A stretch of DNA of 64,000 bases from Varroa destructor (GCF_002443255.2 NW_019211457.1:35408105-35472104), one strand, 5' to 3'; numbered from the stretch's first letter, positions 1 to 12,639 are shown. Notes: generated by a model from the sequence alone, not told the origin. Program-made: numbers and translations.

Positions 1-1420
1 CATATTCAACTTTTTGTCAGTTTATCTAACAGGAATCAAGTGCATTAATGTACTAAAGCGGTCCGGCTTAGTTTTATTTTAGACAGGGCCATATGTCATA
101 TAGCCATTAGCTTTCCGTCTATTTAGCTATAGGCATATTATGCCCTGTGACAAGTTGATCATGTTGATCCAGCAGGTTATTTTCACCCCGCAGTACCCTC
201 TGGCGGCTAGGAGATTTAACTTCACGTTGCGCTGACTAGACTTTCTCGTAACTCCTAAGGGCGCAGGTCAAGCAGGGTTGTATTGTTTCTAAAGCCGAGT
301 AACGGGTCGAAAAATTTCCGGCCTCCGACCTGATCGGAAGTGTCTTGCATGGGTCTGCTCGCCCACATAGTCAGTCTTCCGGTTGTAGCGTATTTCCTTC
401 ACACGGTAGTACCCGTATGATTGTGACTGTTCAGCTCACTTAATAGAATTTACGCTCATTTTTTTAGAGGATGGTCCGCAAATCCGTTGTCGACGAAATT
501 GCAAGAGATGTATTTTCGCAACCTTGTCTCGCAAATTTGCATACATTGCAGCCACGTACATAAAGACGTGTTGTAGCCCGTATTCCTCTGTCCAGGAAAA
601 ACATGCTGTCAGGCAGTTACCAGTTTTCACTGCACTTGAGTGTCCTTGAAACTGTCCACCGCAAGGTCAGTGTCGTTGTAGAGTCTTGTAATGATCTAGC
701 TGGGGTACTAACTAAAGGCTTGTCCGGCGTGACGATAGGATTGCACTCCTGTCGTCGGACAATAAGTTATTTTTACATAATATAGCAAATAAATATAGCT
801 TAGGGGCGCCCCTACCAATAAACCTCAGACCATTCCTGTGTATAGTCTTGAAGCACTTGCATTAGCTTAGCACAAAAAATTACATAAGCCTCGAAGAGAC
901 AATTACTAAAGATGCTGACCCCGCCGTACTTCAAATGCTATCTAAGAGAGCTTCGAAGTTAAGTTTTACACCTTGTTTATCTAGCCAAAGCGGACTAGCA
1001 CTCATGAATTTGCTAGACGTCTTGCCAGTCTACCCGCAATGATAAAAAAAATCCTTTCGGCTAAGTGGCCTCATCCGGAGGAAAGCGTTTGTGCAACTTT
1101 AGTTAAACTACTCCACATTGCCCCTATATTGATCTTGAAATCGAACCTAGCCCGGGCCACTTTCTGCAAATATTTTCGCACCTTTCCTATTATCTGGCCC
1201 GAAGGCCATTTCTATCCTGCCACGCGCTGCTTGTATTGTGTTTTCGGCGAATCTCATTGGTAGTGGCTCCCGATAACCCAGCCGTTTTAGCAGCTCCTTT
1301 GCAACTTAAAGACACACTAAGTCATGTCATCACTGCCGGTAGAGTGAAGCAGACTGGTTTAGCTGTGTCATTTGCGGGTATTAGCTTGTACTTTGCAATC
1401 ATTCGCTGTGCGCTTATATA
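1..1420 (-). mobile_element. GC-richer block, possible LTR-retroelement remnant
   Basis: This block is richer in GC than its surroundings and ends sharply at about 1420. On the minus strand a frame near 490-610 reads RGIRATTRLYVRGCNVCKFA, reminiscent of the zinc-binding stretch before retroelement integrases (HPGxRATxRL). Further frames at 300-420 are open and basic. Stops and frameshifts interrupt all of it. No protease, polymerase box or LTR could be identified, so this remains tentative. It would lie inside an HBS1 intron. Confidence 0.22.
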
Positions 1421-2560
1421 ACTCTAAATGTGTATTTATTTATAAATTCATCTTATACACTTGCTCCATTACTGTACACATGATAAACCGCCTAAACACG
1501 AATATTTACTTGTGCTTTGTTTCTAAAACTATATTTAAATAAAAATAAATATTTCAATGGCATTATTTATATATATAAAACTATTAATTTTGATAGTCAT
1601 ATTCATTCGACCTAACATTCGTATATCTCAACTATATCTTCAATTTGGTACTTAAATCACCTAGTTATTTTAAAATATTTGTACTTTATTCCACCAATAA
1701 ATGTCAATAATAACGATGCGTCAAGTTATATGCGTAAATACAGACCCTCTAGACTGTTTTCTAAGGCGCTACAGATACAAAGTTTCAGTGGAGGTAAATT
1801 TTGGATTAAGAGCAAGCTCAAAAGTACAAAAAAGTTAAATACAGCTGCAAAGCCTAAAAAGTCTAAAAGGTCAAAAAGAAAATAAACCTTCGAACTTATT
1901 TAAGCGAATCAGTTGACTTTAGATGTTCTCCTCTTGAAACCACCCGTTAATTTCGGTATTGAAAATCCAGTATTATCAGAAAAGGAGTTTTACGTCATTC
2001 TGACAAATTTTTGGGCCCTTTAGACCCTATGGAGGCTTCCCCAGTTTTCCTTATGAAAATCCTTCATCGATTCTTCAAAAGCCGCTTAGAAACTAGTACC
2101 AAGGAATACAGTTGACTTTGGAAAAAAAAACGCTTTTTTAAACCTTGGTGGGATTTCACTCCGATATTATTAAGTTAAAAATTAATCAAAGATGTCCGGA
2201 TTTAAGTCTGGTACTCTGTATATGCTTTCAAATATAGAACTTTCAAATCGCTCAAAAGTGTTCTGTAACATATTTAAAACACTTTAAGAAAACCTCTTGG
2301 ATAAAAAAAATATTTTTCTATTCAGAACATACATTTAAATGAATCTTTAGAAATTGTAGTTGTTAATAGAGCGTTTCATATATAGACAGCATAGCTTTTC
2401 GGTATCGCCTTAGAATCGCCGTTTAGTTACAGTTATTATCAATAGTTTTAGGGAACCCTGTCCATCGCGGGCGTGCACTAGAAAAATGTTATAGCATAGC
2501 AACGATTTGTGTTGCTATGCCTTGTTAGGGAAGATAAATACATCTCCTGCTATTACTAGT
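1421..2560. other. AT-rich stretch, probable HBS1 intron
   Basis: Very AT-rich. It follows, in transcript order, the last located HBS1 donor (2567). A short lysine-rich plus-strand frame (1679-1885) has no recognised homology. Confidence 0.4.
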
Positions 2561-2567
2561 TACGAAC

Positions 2568-5500
2568 CTATGCCCAGTCTCCAGTCTAGCATGAGCGATG
2601 TCCATCGTGATTCCGCGGCTTCTCTCCTCAGGCGTCTCGTCCAGAACCCAGGCAAATGCAAATGATGCCTTACCAAACTTCTTAGATTCCTATGGTGGAT
2701 AGATGTATTTGAGTTATACGTATACAAGCAAATAAGGTACCTATTCTGTATGAATGCTACCATGTTATGCTATAGCGCGAAAATAGCTAAGACAAAACTA
2801 TCTTTCGAGTCTACGATACAAAATCCATCTTAAATCACATTTTGCCTAATTGAGAAAATCAATTCAAAAATTTTCAAAAGGCTTAGTTTTTTTTAAGTTA
2901 GACATTTATGAGAAGTATAAGAATTAATCTGGCAAAGGTTCTAAAATTTAGCAGTTAAGAAAGGTGAAACTATTTAAATAGCATATGGTGGCGTAACTAT
3001 TGGAGTAACTTACGTGCTCGTATTTGTCCATAGTTTTCTTGCTGACATTTCCAGTGAGATAAAGAAGATGGCCCATTAACGTACTCTTTCCAGCGTCTAC
3101 ATGCCCGATAACAACAAGATTCAAAAGTGGTTTTCTGGCACTTCGTTCCTTGTCATACTGCTCTTGAATTATCTTCGTGTCCACCTTTAAATGTCTTGCA
3201 GGCTTCGGAGAAGATGTGACTTTTGGCGTATCTGGTGGGAGCTTCTTGGGCGCATTGTTTATCTCTTGTTCTATTTTAAGTTCGTTAAGTTCTCGAGCTG
3301 CTTCCTTACCTGGTTGAAATTTTGAGGCCTTTGACGATAACTCTTTGAAATTTTTGCCGCTGAATGTCACACGCATAGGAACCTCAACTGGAGGAACACT
3401 AATTAACGGAGCGCGATGTTGCTTTAAAGGTTTAGTTTCTGGAAAAAAGAGTTTCTTCACTCCTGGAATAACATGTCAATAATTAAAAACAGTTATTTAC
3501 AAATGCTTATACCTGGCCGACTTTTGTGTCAAATTGCTTCATTATACAAGCGTGCCACTAGATTATATCTGGTTGTGGTGACCAGCAGCAAAGTATGGAG
3601 CATGTTTAAACGAATGGTAAGAATGAATATTTTCCACAGTAACTATTTATTACTAACAATAGGAAACTGCATTTATTTGCGCCGTTGATACAGAAAGAGC
3701 CTTGCCTGCATATCAAGCTAAAAGGAGTAAAACATAGGGAATAAAACATTTGTTTTATTTTGTGTTTTTTTGGATACTAGCCTATAACAATTCAATTATC
3801 AGACACAATTCAAACACTTGACTAGTTGCGGAAGAAATTCTACACGTGCATTTTTTAAAAAAAAGTCAAAAAATAGTTTTTCAGGTAGATGTTTTTACAT
3901 CTTTTTTTTAGGTACAGAAAAAAGACAGAGCTGCCCTTAGAACTGGAGAGTTTGAGAGAGCCTCTTGAAAAAATGCCCATAGTTTTTAAAAACTGCTAAC
4001 AAAGTTAGTATTAAAATCATCCTCAGTATTCGTTTTGTACCGATTTCAAATTGAAACTTGCAGAGTTCTATGGAATTTAATCTTTCCCTCCAGGTTACAA
4101 CTATTGCTATGTGCCATCGACGGTACAAACTTTTTAAACATAGTTTCTGTATAAATATTTTCTACACGTAAATGCCATATACACTGGTCTTTATTCTCTT
4201 CTTTGTGAGGCAAACTTCATTCTCACTTCAAAAAAAGGGCGCTTTTATTTTGTGCTTAGTTAAGCGAAAACGGTGAGAAAGCACACGCAATTACAATCTA
4301 AACGTATTACTGCCTTTGCAATAAATTTTTAAATGTTTGTTCTCACGATAAGAGAATAATTGTACTTAATTATGTGTGTACCTTTTTTGGGTTAACAAAA
4401 ATACATTTCTTTAAAATTGTTTTAAGACGTTAAACGGTAGCGCAGTACAAGATGATGAAATGAATCGAAAAGACGTAATAAAAGTTTCTGCGCGTAATGT
4501 CAAGCCTTACATGTGAGCTTCAGTTCTTAAAGCAGTCGAAGGTCGTTGTCAGAGATGACAAGGATGCACGGAAAATAATCACAGCTATTTTTGTACAATC
4601 ATACTATTTGTTATTTAGCTATATCTGAATTTGAGGAAACGATAATTTTTAAATATTACAACATACTATTAAATTAGTATAAAACACACCGCAAAATGTC
4701 TCCCCATTTCGCTGTACTGTATTTTTAACTAGATCATCGGGTGATGGCTCTTCGAAAGCAAATGTTTCCTTTTGTCTAAGATACAATCCCTTGTACCATC
4801 TTATCGTGGTGCCTAGTGCTCCTTCATTACGTCGCTGTAACTTTAAGAGCACACGTGACATTTCTGAGGTTTCTTGGGAGGGCGCCAGCCGGTTCCGTTC
4901 TATGCTTTGTTGTTCCGCACTCGCTTGAAGTAGTTCATCAAGTGCATCGGTCACTTTCCCCGACAGTGAAAGTTCGTTTATATCAGTTGTCGATGTTCTA
5001 ATAGGAACGATCATCGGATTATTTGATTCCCGTGTTGCTAATGTCTGATTTAGTCCTGCTTGTTCTTTTGTCTGATTAGAAGTATTTCCTGCCAATATCT
5101 GCTTGAGATCTAGACCTTTCCTAGGCTCTATGCTTGTGCCTAGTAAGTCGTCCAAAGTAAGGCTACTGTCCATCAACGTTCCAAGTGAATCAGCTAAGTT
5201 GCCCGGAGACCCATGCAAAGGCCCAGAATTATGAGAAAAATCAGTGACTGTATCAGGAAGCGCAGGAAACGCTATAGACGGTAATTTGCCACTTAATAAG
5301 GAGTCGATATCCATGCCCTGTGTCGTTACTGAGGCACTGCCAAGAAGAGCATCTATGTTAAATTCGCTCTGAAATTGATTGTTTTGACTATTGGGATTGG
5401 AAACTTACCTTGCAGAAAGGAATCAGGCAGCATTCACATGAAACCAAAAAATTATACATTAGAGTTATAATGCCAAATAATAGTTGCTATTGAAAACAAC

Positions 5501-8500
5501 AATGGGTTGGTTTTCCCTATAATCATCAATTATATCGCCCAAGATAGTAGTTATAATAATAATAAAGATAATAATGTGAATTTTTAATGTCTCGAAATAT
5601 GAATCCCTAACTAACAGTTTTAGTCAATACGATTCGTATGTGGTTGAGGTTCACGTCCTCTGATCTCAGCACTTTCGCTAAGATCTTTCTCGTAATAGTT
5701 ATTATTATGCATCTCAAGAGAGGTCTGCGATTTCGTATAATGTGTTTTTAAATGATCAAGTGCATTTAAATGTGAGCTCCAGAAGTACTACATAACAGAA
5801 GCTCAAAAAGCTAAAACGCCAAACAAAGGAGCCAAAAGAAATAAGAAAACTGAGGACGTTTTGAGGATCATTCGATCTATCGCGATATTTCTTTTGAAAT
5901 CATCGTTTAATACCAACTAAATTGAAAACTAAATCTAGATGAGTCGGTCTAAACCGTCCTGTTCCAGATCACAAAAGATTCATTGTTTAGGCCTTGATGA
6001 CGGCGACGCGGATATTTGCAACTACAGTGACTTTCCGCATATATTATCATAAATAAGGCGGAATTATTTTTTGTAGCTAAATCTAATTATAGTAAGAAAG
6101 CTCATTTACCTGCTTCAGCGACGCCAGCTTTAAAAGCTCCGTGAATAGCAGCTGGTACATCCGGCTTGTCTCTCCCTGACCTTCTACTAAAAATGATATC
6201 GAGTGCCCTCTCAGGATCAAAATTCTGGCTTTTTGCTGCCTGACAAAGAACGTTTTCAGGTTCTGAATCGCCAACGACAGATCGCATCTTGTCTAAGCAG
6301 TCGAAGAACTTTTCACGATCAGCTTCGGTCACCTGACTTGTGTCGATCACATCATCATCATGCGGATGTGTAGCCATTTCGTCCTAGATAAGAACATGAC
6401 GCTTAATTAACCTTTAGCAGTCTGACAGATGAAGCCCGAGTGATCGAAACCCTGCTTCAAATATCAGCGAACACGTAGATTCAGCAAGTATATCACCTAT
6501 ACAGTCATAAAGAAGATATCGCTTGTCTGGAGAATGCGAGATGTCTAAAATTATACTAACTGATTTTTTAGTAGAATGTTAAAGTTGATCGTTTATATGA
6601 AGTATTCAAACTAGTTATTACTGTTAGGATTCTACTAGAATTTCAATAGGCTTTGTATATAAGGATGCCTTCCAAGTAAGTTTAAATGAAAATTTCCTTT
6701 AATAAAAATCACGAGTCAGTATGTTGTAATCCGTGTCAGCTATTTCAGGTGACTTCTGTTGAAAACGTATATACAAAAGAGTATGGTCATCGGGTGACAT
6801 GCTGATGCGAAACCAAAATCAAGACTCAACGTATGCCAATTTCATATGATTGCTATACATGCTGTAAGCTACTGTTTCATAAAAAATATTAGATCTATGC
6901 ACAAGTTCTTGTAATTAGAGTATACTCGTTGCCTCTCCAAACGCATCGTTTGCTACACCCTAGTGTTAGTATTGTTAAAAAGCTTCTCTGTTTTCATCAT
7001 TTCATTCAAATTGAAAATTTTCATTTGATATTTAATTTCTGGAGTAGGTAAAGTAGATTCCAGAACATAGCGATCTCGACGTTTGGTAAAATAAAATCGA
7101 TGTTTAAGGTCTTAAAACGATGTGATAATATAATATAATCCTAAGAACAGATTTTTGAAAACTGATCGGAAATCAATGATTGGAGAATGATTAAGAAATA
7201 ACAAACAGAAGATAAGGTATTAGAAAATTGTATAAATCAAAGGACACTTTCTCTGAAACGTTCTTATTATTAGTTTTTTTGTCTCATATACCCACGGTTT
7301 TTTGTTTTAGATATACTCCTAATTAAAGAACATGTCGAAAATTATTAACGTACTAACAAAACGTTGCATCTACTCCGAAGTTCAAACTTGCTAACATAAA
7401 TTGCAAAACTTATATTCGGCTTATGCGCAAATCTAATACGAAGCGCATTGTAGGTACTAATCGTTCAAGGTAATCGGAGTCTGAATAAATAGTAAACATT
7501 ACATATGCATGCGTACTGATACAGTAGCAGATATTTACTGACCTCATCTTCTTCTTTGACTGGAGGATTATGTGGTTCCCAGATTTTCGACACCGACTGG
7601 AGTCTCTCACGTGAATACGTGTACAAACTTTCCGTTTCTGGCGTTACACAACCGTTTTCAAAAGACGTTCCATAATCATCACTTGAGTAGTCATCAATTT
7701 CTGTTATAAACAGAGTTGGGGAAGGTAGAAAGCGACAAATCTGTTTCATTGGTTAATGTATTTGTCAGAATTAAATTTAAAGAGACAGAACGTGTACAAC
7801 GTTCATCAGCATGCTTGTTTTTATTTATTCATTATTGTTTTATTCGTTAATTATAATACAGTGGGAAAATGAAAAGCCTGTTTCACCTGTGCTTTGCTTC
7901 AATATTCGGTGTTATAGCAAAAGAAAATAAGCATCCAAGATTACGTATCGCGTGGCGCATAATTGAAAGTAAATCCAAATAGACTATTCCAAGGAAATAT
8001 AACATTTCTTAAGTTAGTTAAATCTAACTACCAATGAAACGACATTATGAACTTGAAATAATTATGTTTCCGTTTATTCAAAACATATAAGGTATTTTTT
8101 AATTTATACGAATCGTATTTGCAAAATATACGAATCTGATAATAAGATACTAATGTTCGTTCTTCCTAGAACAGCATATGTCTACGGCTATATGAGGTTT
8201 GCTTCGTATTTATAAATTAATTTCGCTGAAAAAAATTGCTTTAAGCCCCGACAACGGCATATAGCTCACAACAAGTATAATTTAATAAAAGAAACAAACA
8301 ATACTTATAGATAGAGGCCTTTTTATGTATTGCTATTTCTACAGATTACTGATTTTGGTATATTGCATTTCTCTGATCTCCTGAGGTTAGCAGAGACATA
8401 CTAGGATACTAGCGCATAACCAATTATTGAATGTCTGAATGTGACAGGTATATAGGGGCAACAATCTCGAATGACTGAGTCACACAACAGTTATTCGTCG

Positions 8501-8837
8501 AAGAAAATAATAATAAAGAACTGAGGAAAAAAATTGACTCTGCACATTGTGCTCTCTGTGCATTGATAATGCACTCATCGGTCTAATGCTATGCATGTTT
8601 TTTTTTACAGTGTATTAAGCCAACAAAATAACGAAGCACATTCTCATATATATATATAAATTTATCATAGTCAATCTTTGTCTCCATCGAGTCATGTCAT
8701 TGTAGCACACTCCCAAGTAACACGATTAAATGATTCCTACCACGAAATCGAGCTGCTGGCAGAAATCGCTCGTAATTGAAAAACCCCTACCTACCTTCGT
8801 CATAGTTCATGGTCCGAATATTTCGATGGCGCGCCAT
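2568..8837 (-). CDS. HBS1L: HBS1-like ribosome rescue GTPase (partial; C-terminal exons outside window)
   Basis: HBS1 is an eRF3/EF-1alpha-family GTPase that acts with Pelota to release stalled ribosomes in no-go and non-stop mRNA decay. Exons, minus strand: 8837-8795 (start, [14 protein letters not shown]), 7700-7543 (acidic, [10 protein letters not shown]), 6383-6110 (HBS1 N-terminal UBA-like domain, core [14 protein letters not shown]), 3462-3014 (linker, then the P-loop [13 protein letters not shown]) and 2689-2568 (switch I region, [14 protein letters not shown]). All junctions are GT..AG and the phases join (1, 0, 1, 0, then 2 at the last donor). The start is the only ATG giving the conserved MARHRN opening. 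The DAPGHKDF switch II motif and the beta-barrel domains should follow but are not found in 1-2567, so the gene is truncated here by the window or by a large intron. Identity is firm; exact splice sites are read by eye. Confidence 0.93.
4190..4249 (-). terminator. Candidate polyadenylation signals for the SKI7-like isoform
   Basis: Two AATAAA hexamers on the minus strand (4190-4195 and 4244-4249) lie about 400-460 bases beyond the stop at 4649 and before the GTPase exon at 3462. They could terminate a short HBS1 transcript ending with the SKI7-like exon. Such hexamers are common by chance in AT-rich DNA, so this is weak evidence. Confidence 0.3.
4649..5403 (-). CDS. HBS1L: SKI7-like alternative terminal exon of HBS1
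   Basis: An open exon lies between the UBA-like exon (ending at 6110) and the GTPase exon (starting at 3462), in the position of the alternative exon that produces the short HBS1L isoform 3 (HBS1LV3) in vertebrates. Reading from an acceptor at 5403 (GTAAG then TT) continues the frame of the UBA exon, phase 1. Another acceptor at 5368 would need a different upstream exon. The exon encodes about 250 residues of mostly polar, probably disordered protein and ends at a TAA at 4649. Near its C terminus is [18 protein letters not shown] (about 4718-4770), closely matching the F-x-F-x-x-x-SPDD-[IVL]-V motif of SKI7/HBS1LV3, which bridges the cytoplasmic exosome and the SKI complex. The UBA exon can splice in phase either to this exon or to 3462, so the choice between two proteins is encoded by alternative splicing. 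Function is inferred from family knowledge. Confidence 0.8.
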
Positions 8838-9196
8838 TTATGCACATTCAACAGCTTCCTTACTAACTTGCATACTTTCGTGGCTCAGATGTCACAAAAT
8901 TCCGATTCTTCACATTGATGAAAACATTTGTTACAAGCTGTGTTTCTAAACGACACCCATGCGTAATGCTGAAATTTTCCTGTAAATACCTTACAAAAAT
9001 GTTAAAGAAGCTGTTTTATTATTGGCTAACCTTGCATGTGAATACATACGAAAATCCATACGTAAATACAGAAAATGCCTAACTAAAAGTACGTAACAAT
9101 TAAAGCCAGAGCATAATCGAATACACTTCCGGTTTCGATTGTCTGCACACGGGTGTCATTTAAAGTAACTATTTGCATTGGTTCGAACTCTGCAAG
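8838..9196. promoter_or_regulatory. Probable bidirectional promoter of HBS1 and eIF3e
   Basis: Only 359 bases separate the HBS1 start codon (8837, minus) from the eIF3e start codon (9197, plus). Both 5' UTRs and the shared promoter must lie here unless there are further non-coding first exons. Visible elements are ATTGG (9021-9025, an inverted CCAAT box) and ACTTCCGG (9125-9132, an ETS/GABP-type site), both usual in housekeeping bidirectional promoters. No TATA box is evident at a sensible distance. Confidence 0.6.
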
Positions 9197-12100
9197 ATGG
9201 CCGAGTACGATTTGATTAAAACTGTTTCGCATTATTTTGATCTGCATCTCGTGATTCCGTTGCTTGAGTTTATTGTAACAAAGAACGTGAGTCATACTGA
9301 TCATTTTAAGACCAAGATTGTGTAGATTATATACGTAGTGTACAATTGATTGTTTTCCGGCGAAACCATGTGGCGTCGGTATGCACATCAACACACGTAT
9401 GGGTAACTAACTTTATAGTTACTTCAGTTAAGCAGGCCCGCACAACAATACAGTACATGCACTAGCATTAAATTCATTGCTTCGACATTATGAGTGAATG
9501 AAAATTTCAGGATCTAACAACACAGATTCATTTCGTGCTGATGCGTCAGTTTTATCCATAACAAAAATTCCTGTAGTGTATAGATACTTAATTTAAATCG
9601 CTAAATCGGAAGTACTTTCATAAGATAATTCAACACTATGTAAAAAGTTACCTTTTTAATATAATAATCGAAACAAATCAAGTGTTACCTCTGTCGATAT
9701 AGTATTGCGCGAGGGCATGCTGGACAGAACTTAACGGTATTTTTGTCTTCTACATATCTGGAATCCGAAATAAGATCATTAGCATACGAAATGCTAGATA
9801 ATCCTTTGTTAAAAGGCATCTCGGTATTAGGCACCTAACCACAACTTTCTAAAGGTTTCTAAAGGTACAACAAAGATGATTGTTATTCATAAATGTTATA
9901 CACACTTATGAGTAACAATCATCATGCAGAGCAAAAATCAACGTAATTTGAACAATTGGCGCTACATGGCACATGAGAATGAGTTTTATCGTCTAGAGAC
10001 CATGACAAGCGCCATTCAGTGTATTTAATTAACGCGAGGACCAATATCAATAATAAACTTTTATTGATACTACTACTTTGGGTCAACAATACGTAAATAA
10101 AAACGATAATATAGGTAAAAATTTTAGTTTTTATAAGATGATATTAAAGGCAGCAAGGCGCTTCGACCGAGCAATATTCTAAATCGCGCCTTCGAATATG
10201 TACCAAACAATTATTATATCACTAAAAAAATTCACTCTATGTGGCAAGCTGATTGAGTCGACCGCCCTTGAAAACTGCACGCGTAACTTATATGTACAAA
10301 ACTTTACACCAGCTGTCCTTCTTATGCTAACTAGCTAACCCACGTACTTTGCACTTTGTGTTCTTTGTAGATATACGATGCAGAAGAGGTCAACCGTAAG
10401 CGACTTAAGCTGTTGGAACGAACCAGCATGGTTGATTATACTATCGACGTGTATACTCAGCTGATGCCACACAAGGCTGAGGAAGTAAAAAAAGATCTTA
10501 TGAAACGCCGAGCAGAGGTTGTTGCTGAGTTTCAGAGTTTGTTAAAGAAATGCACTCCTATCATGGATGCAATCAATGCGCAAGACACAAAAGAATTTAT
10601 GACGAACTGTCGAGACGGCCGCCAGCTTTTTGAATATGTATCCAACAAATTCAACGGCATTTCATCTGAAACAATTAACGATGTCTATGCGTTCGCCAAA
10701 CATTACTACAACTGCGGCAACTACAATATGGCGTCCGATTTGCTTGTCGTACACCGTCTTCTAATTCCTCCGCATGATCCCAATTATTCGAACAATATTT
10801 GGGGAAAATTAGCGTCCAACATTCTTTCCCAGGTATGTGAACGAAACCTTTTCTCCTGTTACTGACCTTTTTTATCGTGCAATATGTATGCGACTTTTCT
10901 GTTGTTGGTGTATGCATTTCGTTATTTTGATGATGAACAACAGCAACCATTAACTACGTATCTTGTATTATCGTACAAGTCAGTTTATGGTATTATTCGG
11001 GCTTATTTCAGGACTGGTCAAACGCTATTACCGAAGTGAACACGTTGCGAGAATACATCGATTCCAATCAGTAAGTCCTATGAGTAAGTTAATTTGTTAT
11101 GTATACCCAACATATATGTTTACACTTTTTATTATTTAAACGAAAATTTTCACGTTTTAGTAAAGAGAGGTACTTGTTTCTCCGTTCCAAACCACCTCCG
11201 GTTTCAGAATAGGTTTCTTGAGTGTGCTATATTGTAATTGGGTTTTAGACTTAGTTTATCTGTTTATCGAAATGTCTCATTAGCAAATATAATTTAGCGC
11301 GACCTTTATAATGAACCAAAAAGCCCGTGGCTTGAACAGCGGCCTTCCGCACATTTGAGAGCGTCAAATCGGTTCGATTTGGGTATCAATAGTGACATGA
11401 TAGGACTTTGTTAAATGCTACACCTTAAATATATGAGTTTGAAATCATGAATGCATATCATAATTACTCAGAAGTCTGTCTTTGGTTGGGCTAAATAACC
11501 TGTACATGTATTCGATCGGTATTGCATAACCACAGCTACTTTCCTTTATTCATCAGGTTTGGCTCGCCTCTGCAGTCACTACAGCAACGTACATGGCTGA
11601 TACACTGGAGCCTGTACGTCTATTTCAACCACCCTCAAGTGAGCGTCCCCAATCATCTATTACAATCTGTCGCGCCGTTCTCGTCGACAAAATTATTGAC
11701 TTAATTATTTGTAATTGGTTATTTATGGTTAGCGTAGTACGAGCCGTATATACGTACTCCAATACATTTTACTTGGTTTCTTACGTAGCCCCAATCACGC
11801 ATGCTTGATATTCCTGTCTATTTATTATAGTGTTTGTTGAGACTGTTACATTGCTGGTCATTGCAGGGCCGCGATTGCATTATTGACTTGCTTCTGTACT
11901 CAGCGCAGTATTTGAATGCGATCCAGACAATGTGCCCTCACATTCTCCGTTACCTCACGGCTGCTGTTGTTTGCAACCGCGCTAAGAGCAGTGCGTTCCG
12001 CGACCTCGTTAAGATTATCCAGCAGGAAAACTACCAATATTCGGATCCTATAACAGAGTTCGTCGAGTGTCTTTACGTGCACTTTGATTTTGATGGTGCA

Positions 12101-12490
12101 CAGAAGAAACTGCGCGAATGCGAAACAGTCATTCAGAATGATTTCTTCCTGACCGCTTGTCTGGATGACTTCCGCGATAACGCTCGTTTAGCAATATTTG
12201 AAACGTTTTGCAGGATTCATGAGTGTGTCTCTATCGACATGCTTGCTGAGCGGCTAGCCATGGAGAAGCAGGAAGCAGAAGTGTGGATCGCCAATTTGAT
12301 TCGAGGAGCCCGTCTACCTGCAAAAATAGATTATAAGCAGGGCCATGTTATTATGGGTCAGCAGGCTATTGAGCCGTACCAGACACTGGTTGATAAAACT
12401 CAGCAATTGGCCTTGAGAACACAGATCCAAGTTCATAATCTTCAACATAAGTTTTCTCACCCGGATCGCAACCAGTGGAGTGATGTGTAA
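9197..12490 (+). CDS. EIF3E: Eukaryotic translation initiation factor 3 subunit E
   Basis: This is the PCI-domain subunit e (INT6) of eIF3, which binds the 40S subunit and promotes mRNA recruitment. Exons: 9197-9286 ([10 protein letters not shown] start, ending [10 protein letters not shown]), 10371-10832, 11012-11070, 11557-11638 and 11867-12490 (stop TAA). Phases join throughout and give about 438 residues, against about 445 in human. Diagnostic stretches are [11 protein letters not shown], the tryptophan- and histidine-rich [35 protein letters not shown], and in the PCI/winged-helix region [19 protein letters not shown] and [17 protein letters not shown]. The start is fixed by the conserved MAEYDL; the upstream 5' UTR carries an ETS-like site. 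A usually conserved arginine in the N-terminal LDRHL is leucine here (FDLHL). The gene is complete and is divergent from HBS1. Confidence 0.97.
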
Positions 12491-12621
12491 GCGGACATTG
12501 CAGTTCGTGAATGAAAAAAGAGGTTGCATCTCATTGCCTGCAACAGACGTCCAGTATCGTCTGAATTCGTAACATGATAAGATTATGTAATTTAATGTAA
12601 CACTATGACTTATTTAAAACA

Positions 12622-12627
12622 AATAAA
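12622..12627 (+). terminator. Polyadenylation signal of eIF3e
   Basis: AATAAA lies 132 bases after the eIF3e stop, a normal 3' UTR distance. No other gene on this strand is close enough to claim it. Confidence 0.6.
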
Positions 12628-12639
12628 TGGGCGTCTATT

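Noticed and set aside
1679..1885. Short lysine-rich plus-strand frame
   Set aside because: Low complexity in A-rich DNA, no homology recognised.
9083..9394. 103-codon minus-strand open frame
   Set aside because: It lies antisense over the eIF3e start exon (9197-9286), which is strongly conserved on the plus strand.
9694..9763. Minus-strand 69-bp exon-like segment with CPACPR, flanked by AG and GT
   Set aside because: It lies in eIF3e intron 1 with no partner exons or matching neighbours. The RING/IBR-like look is probably chance.
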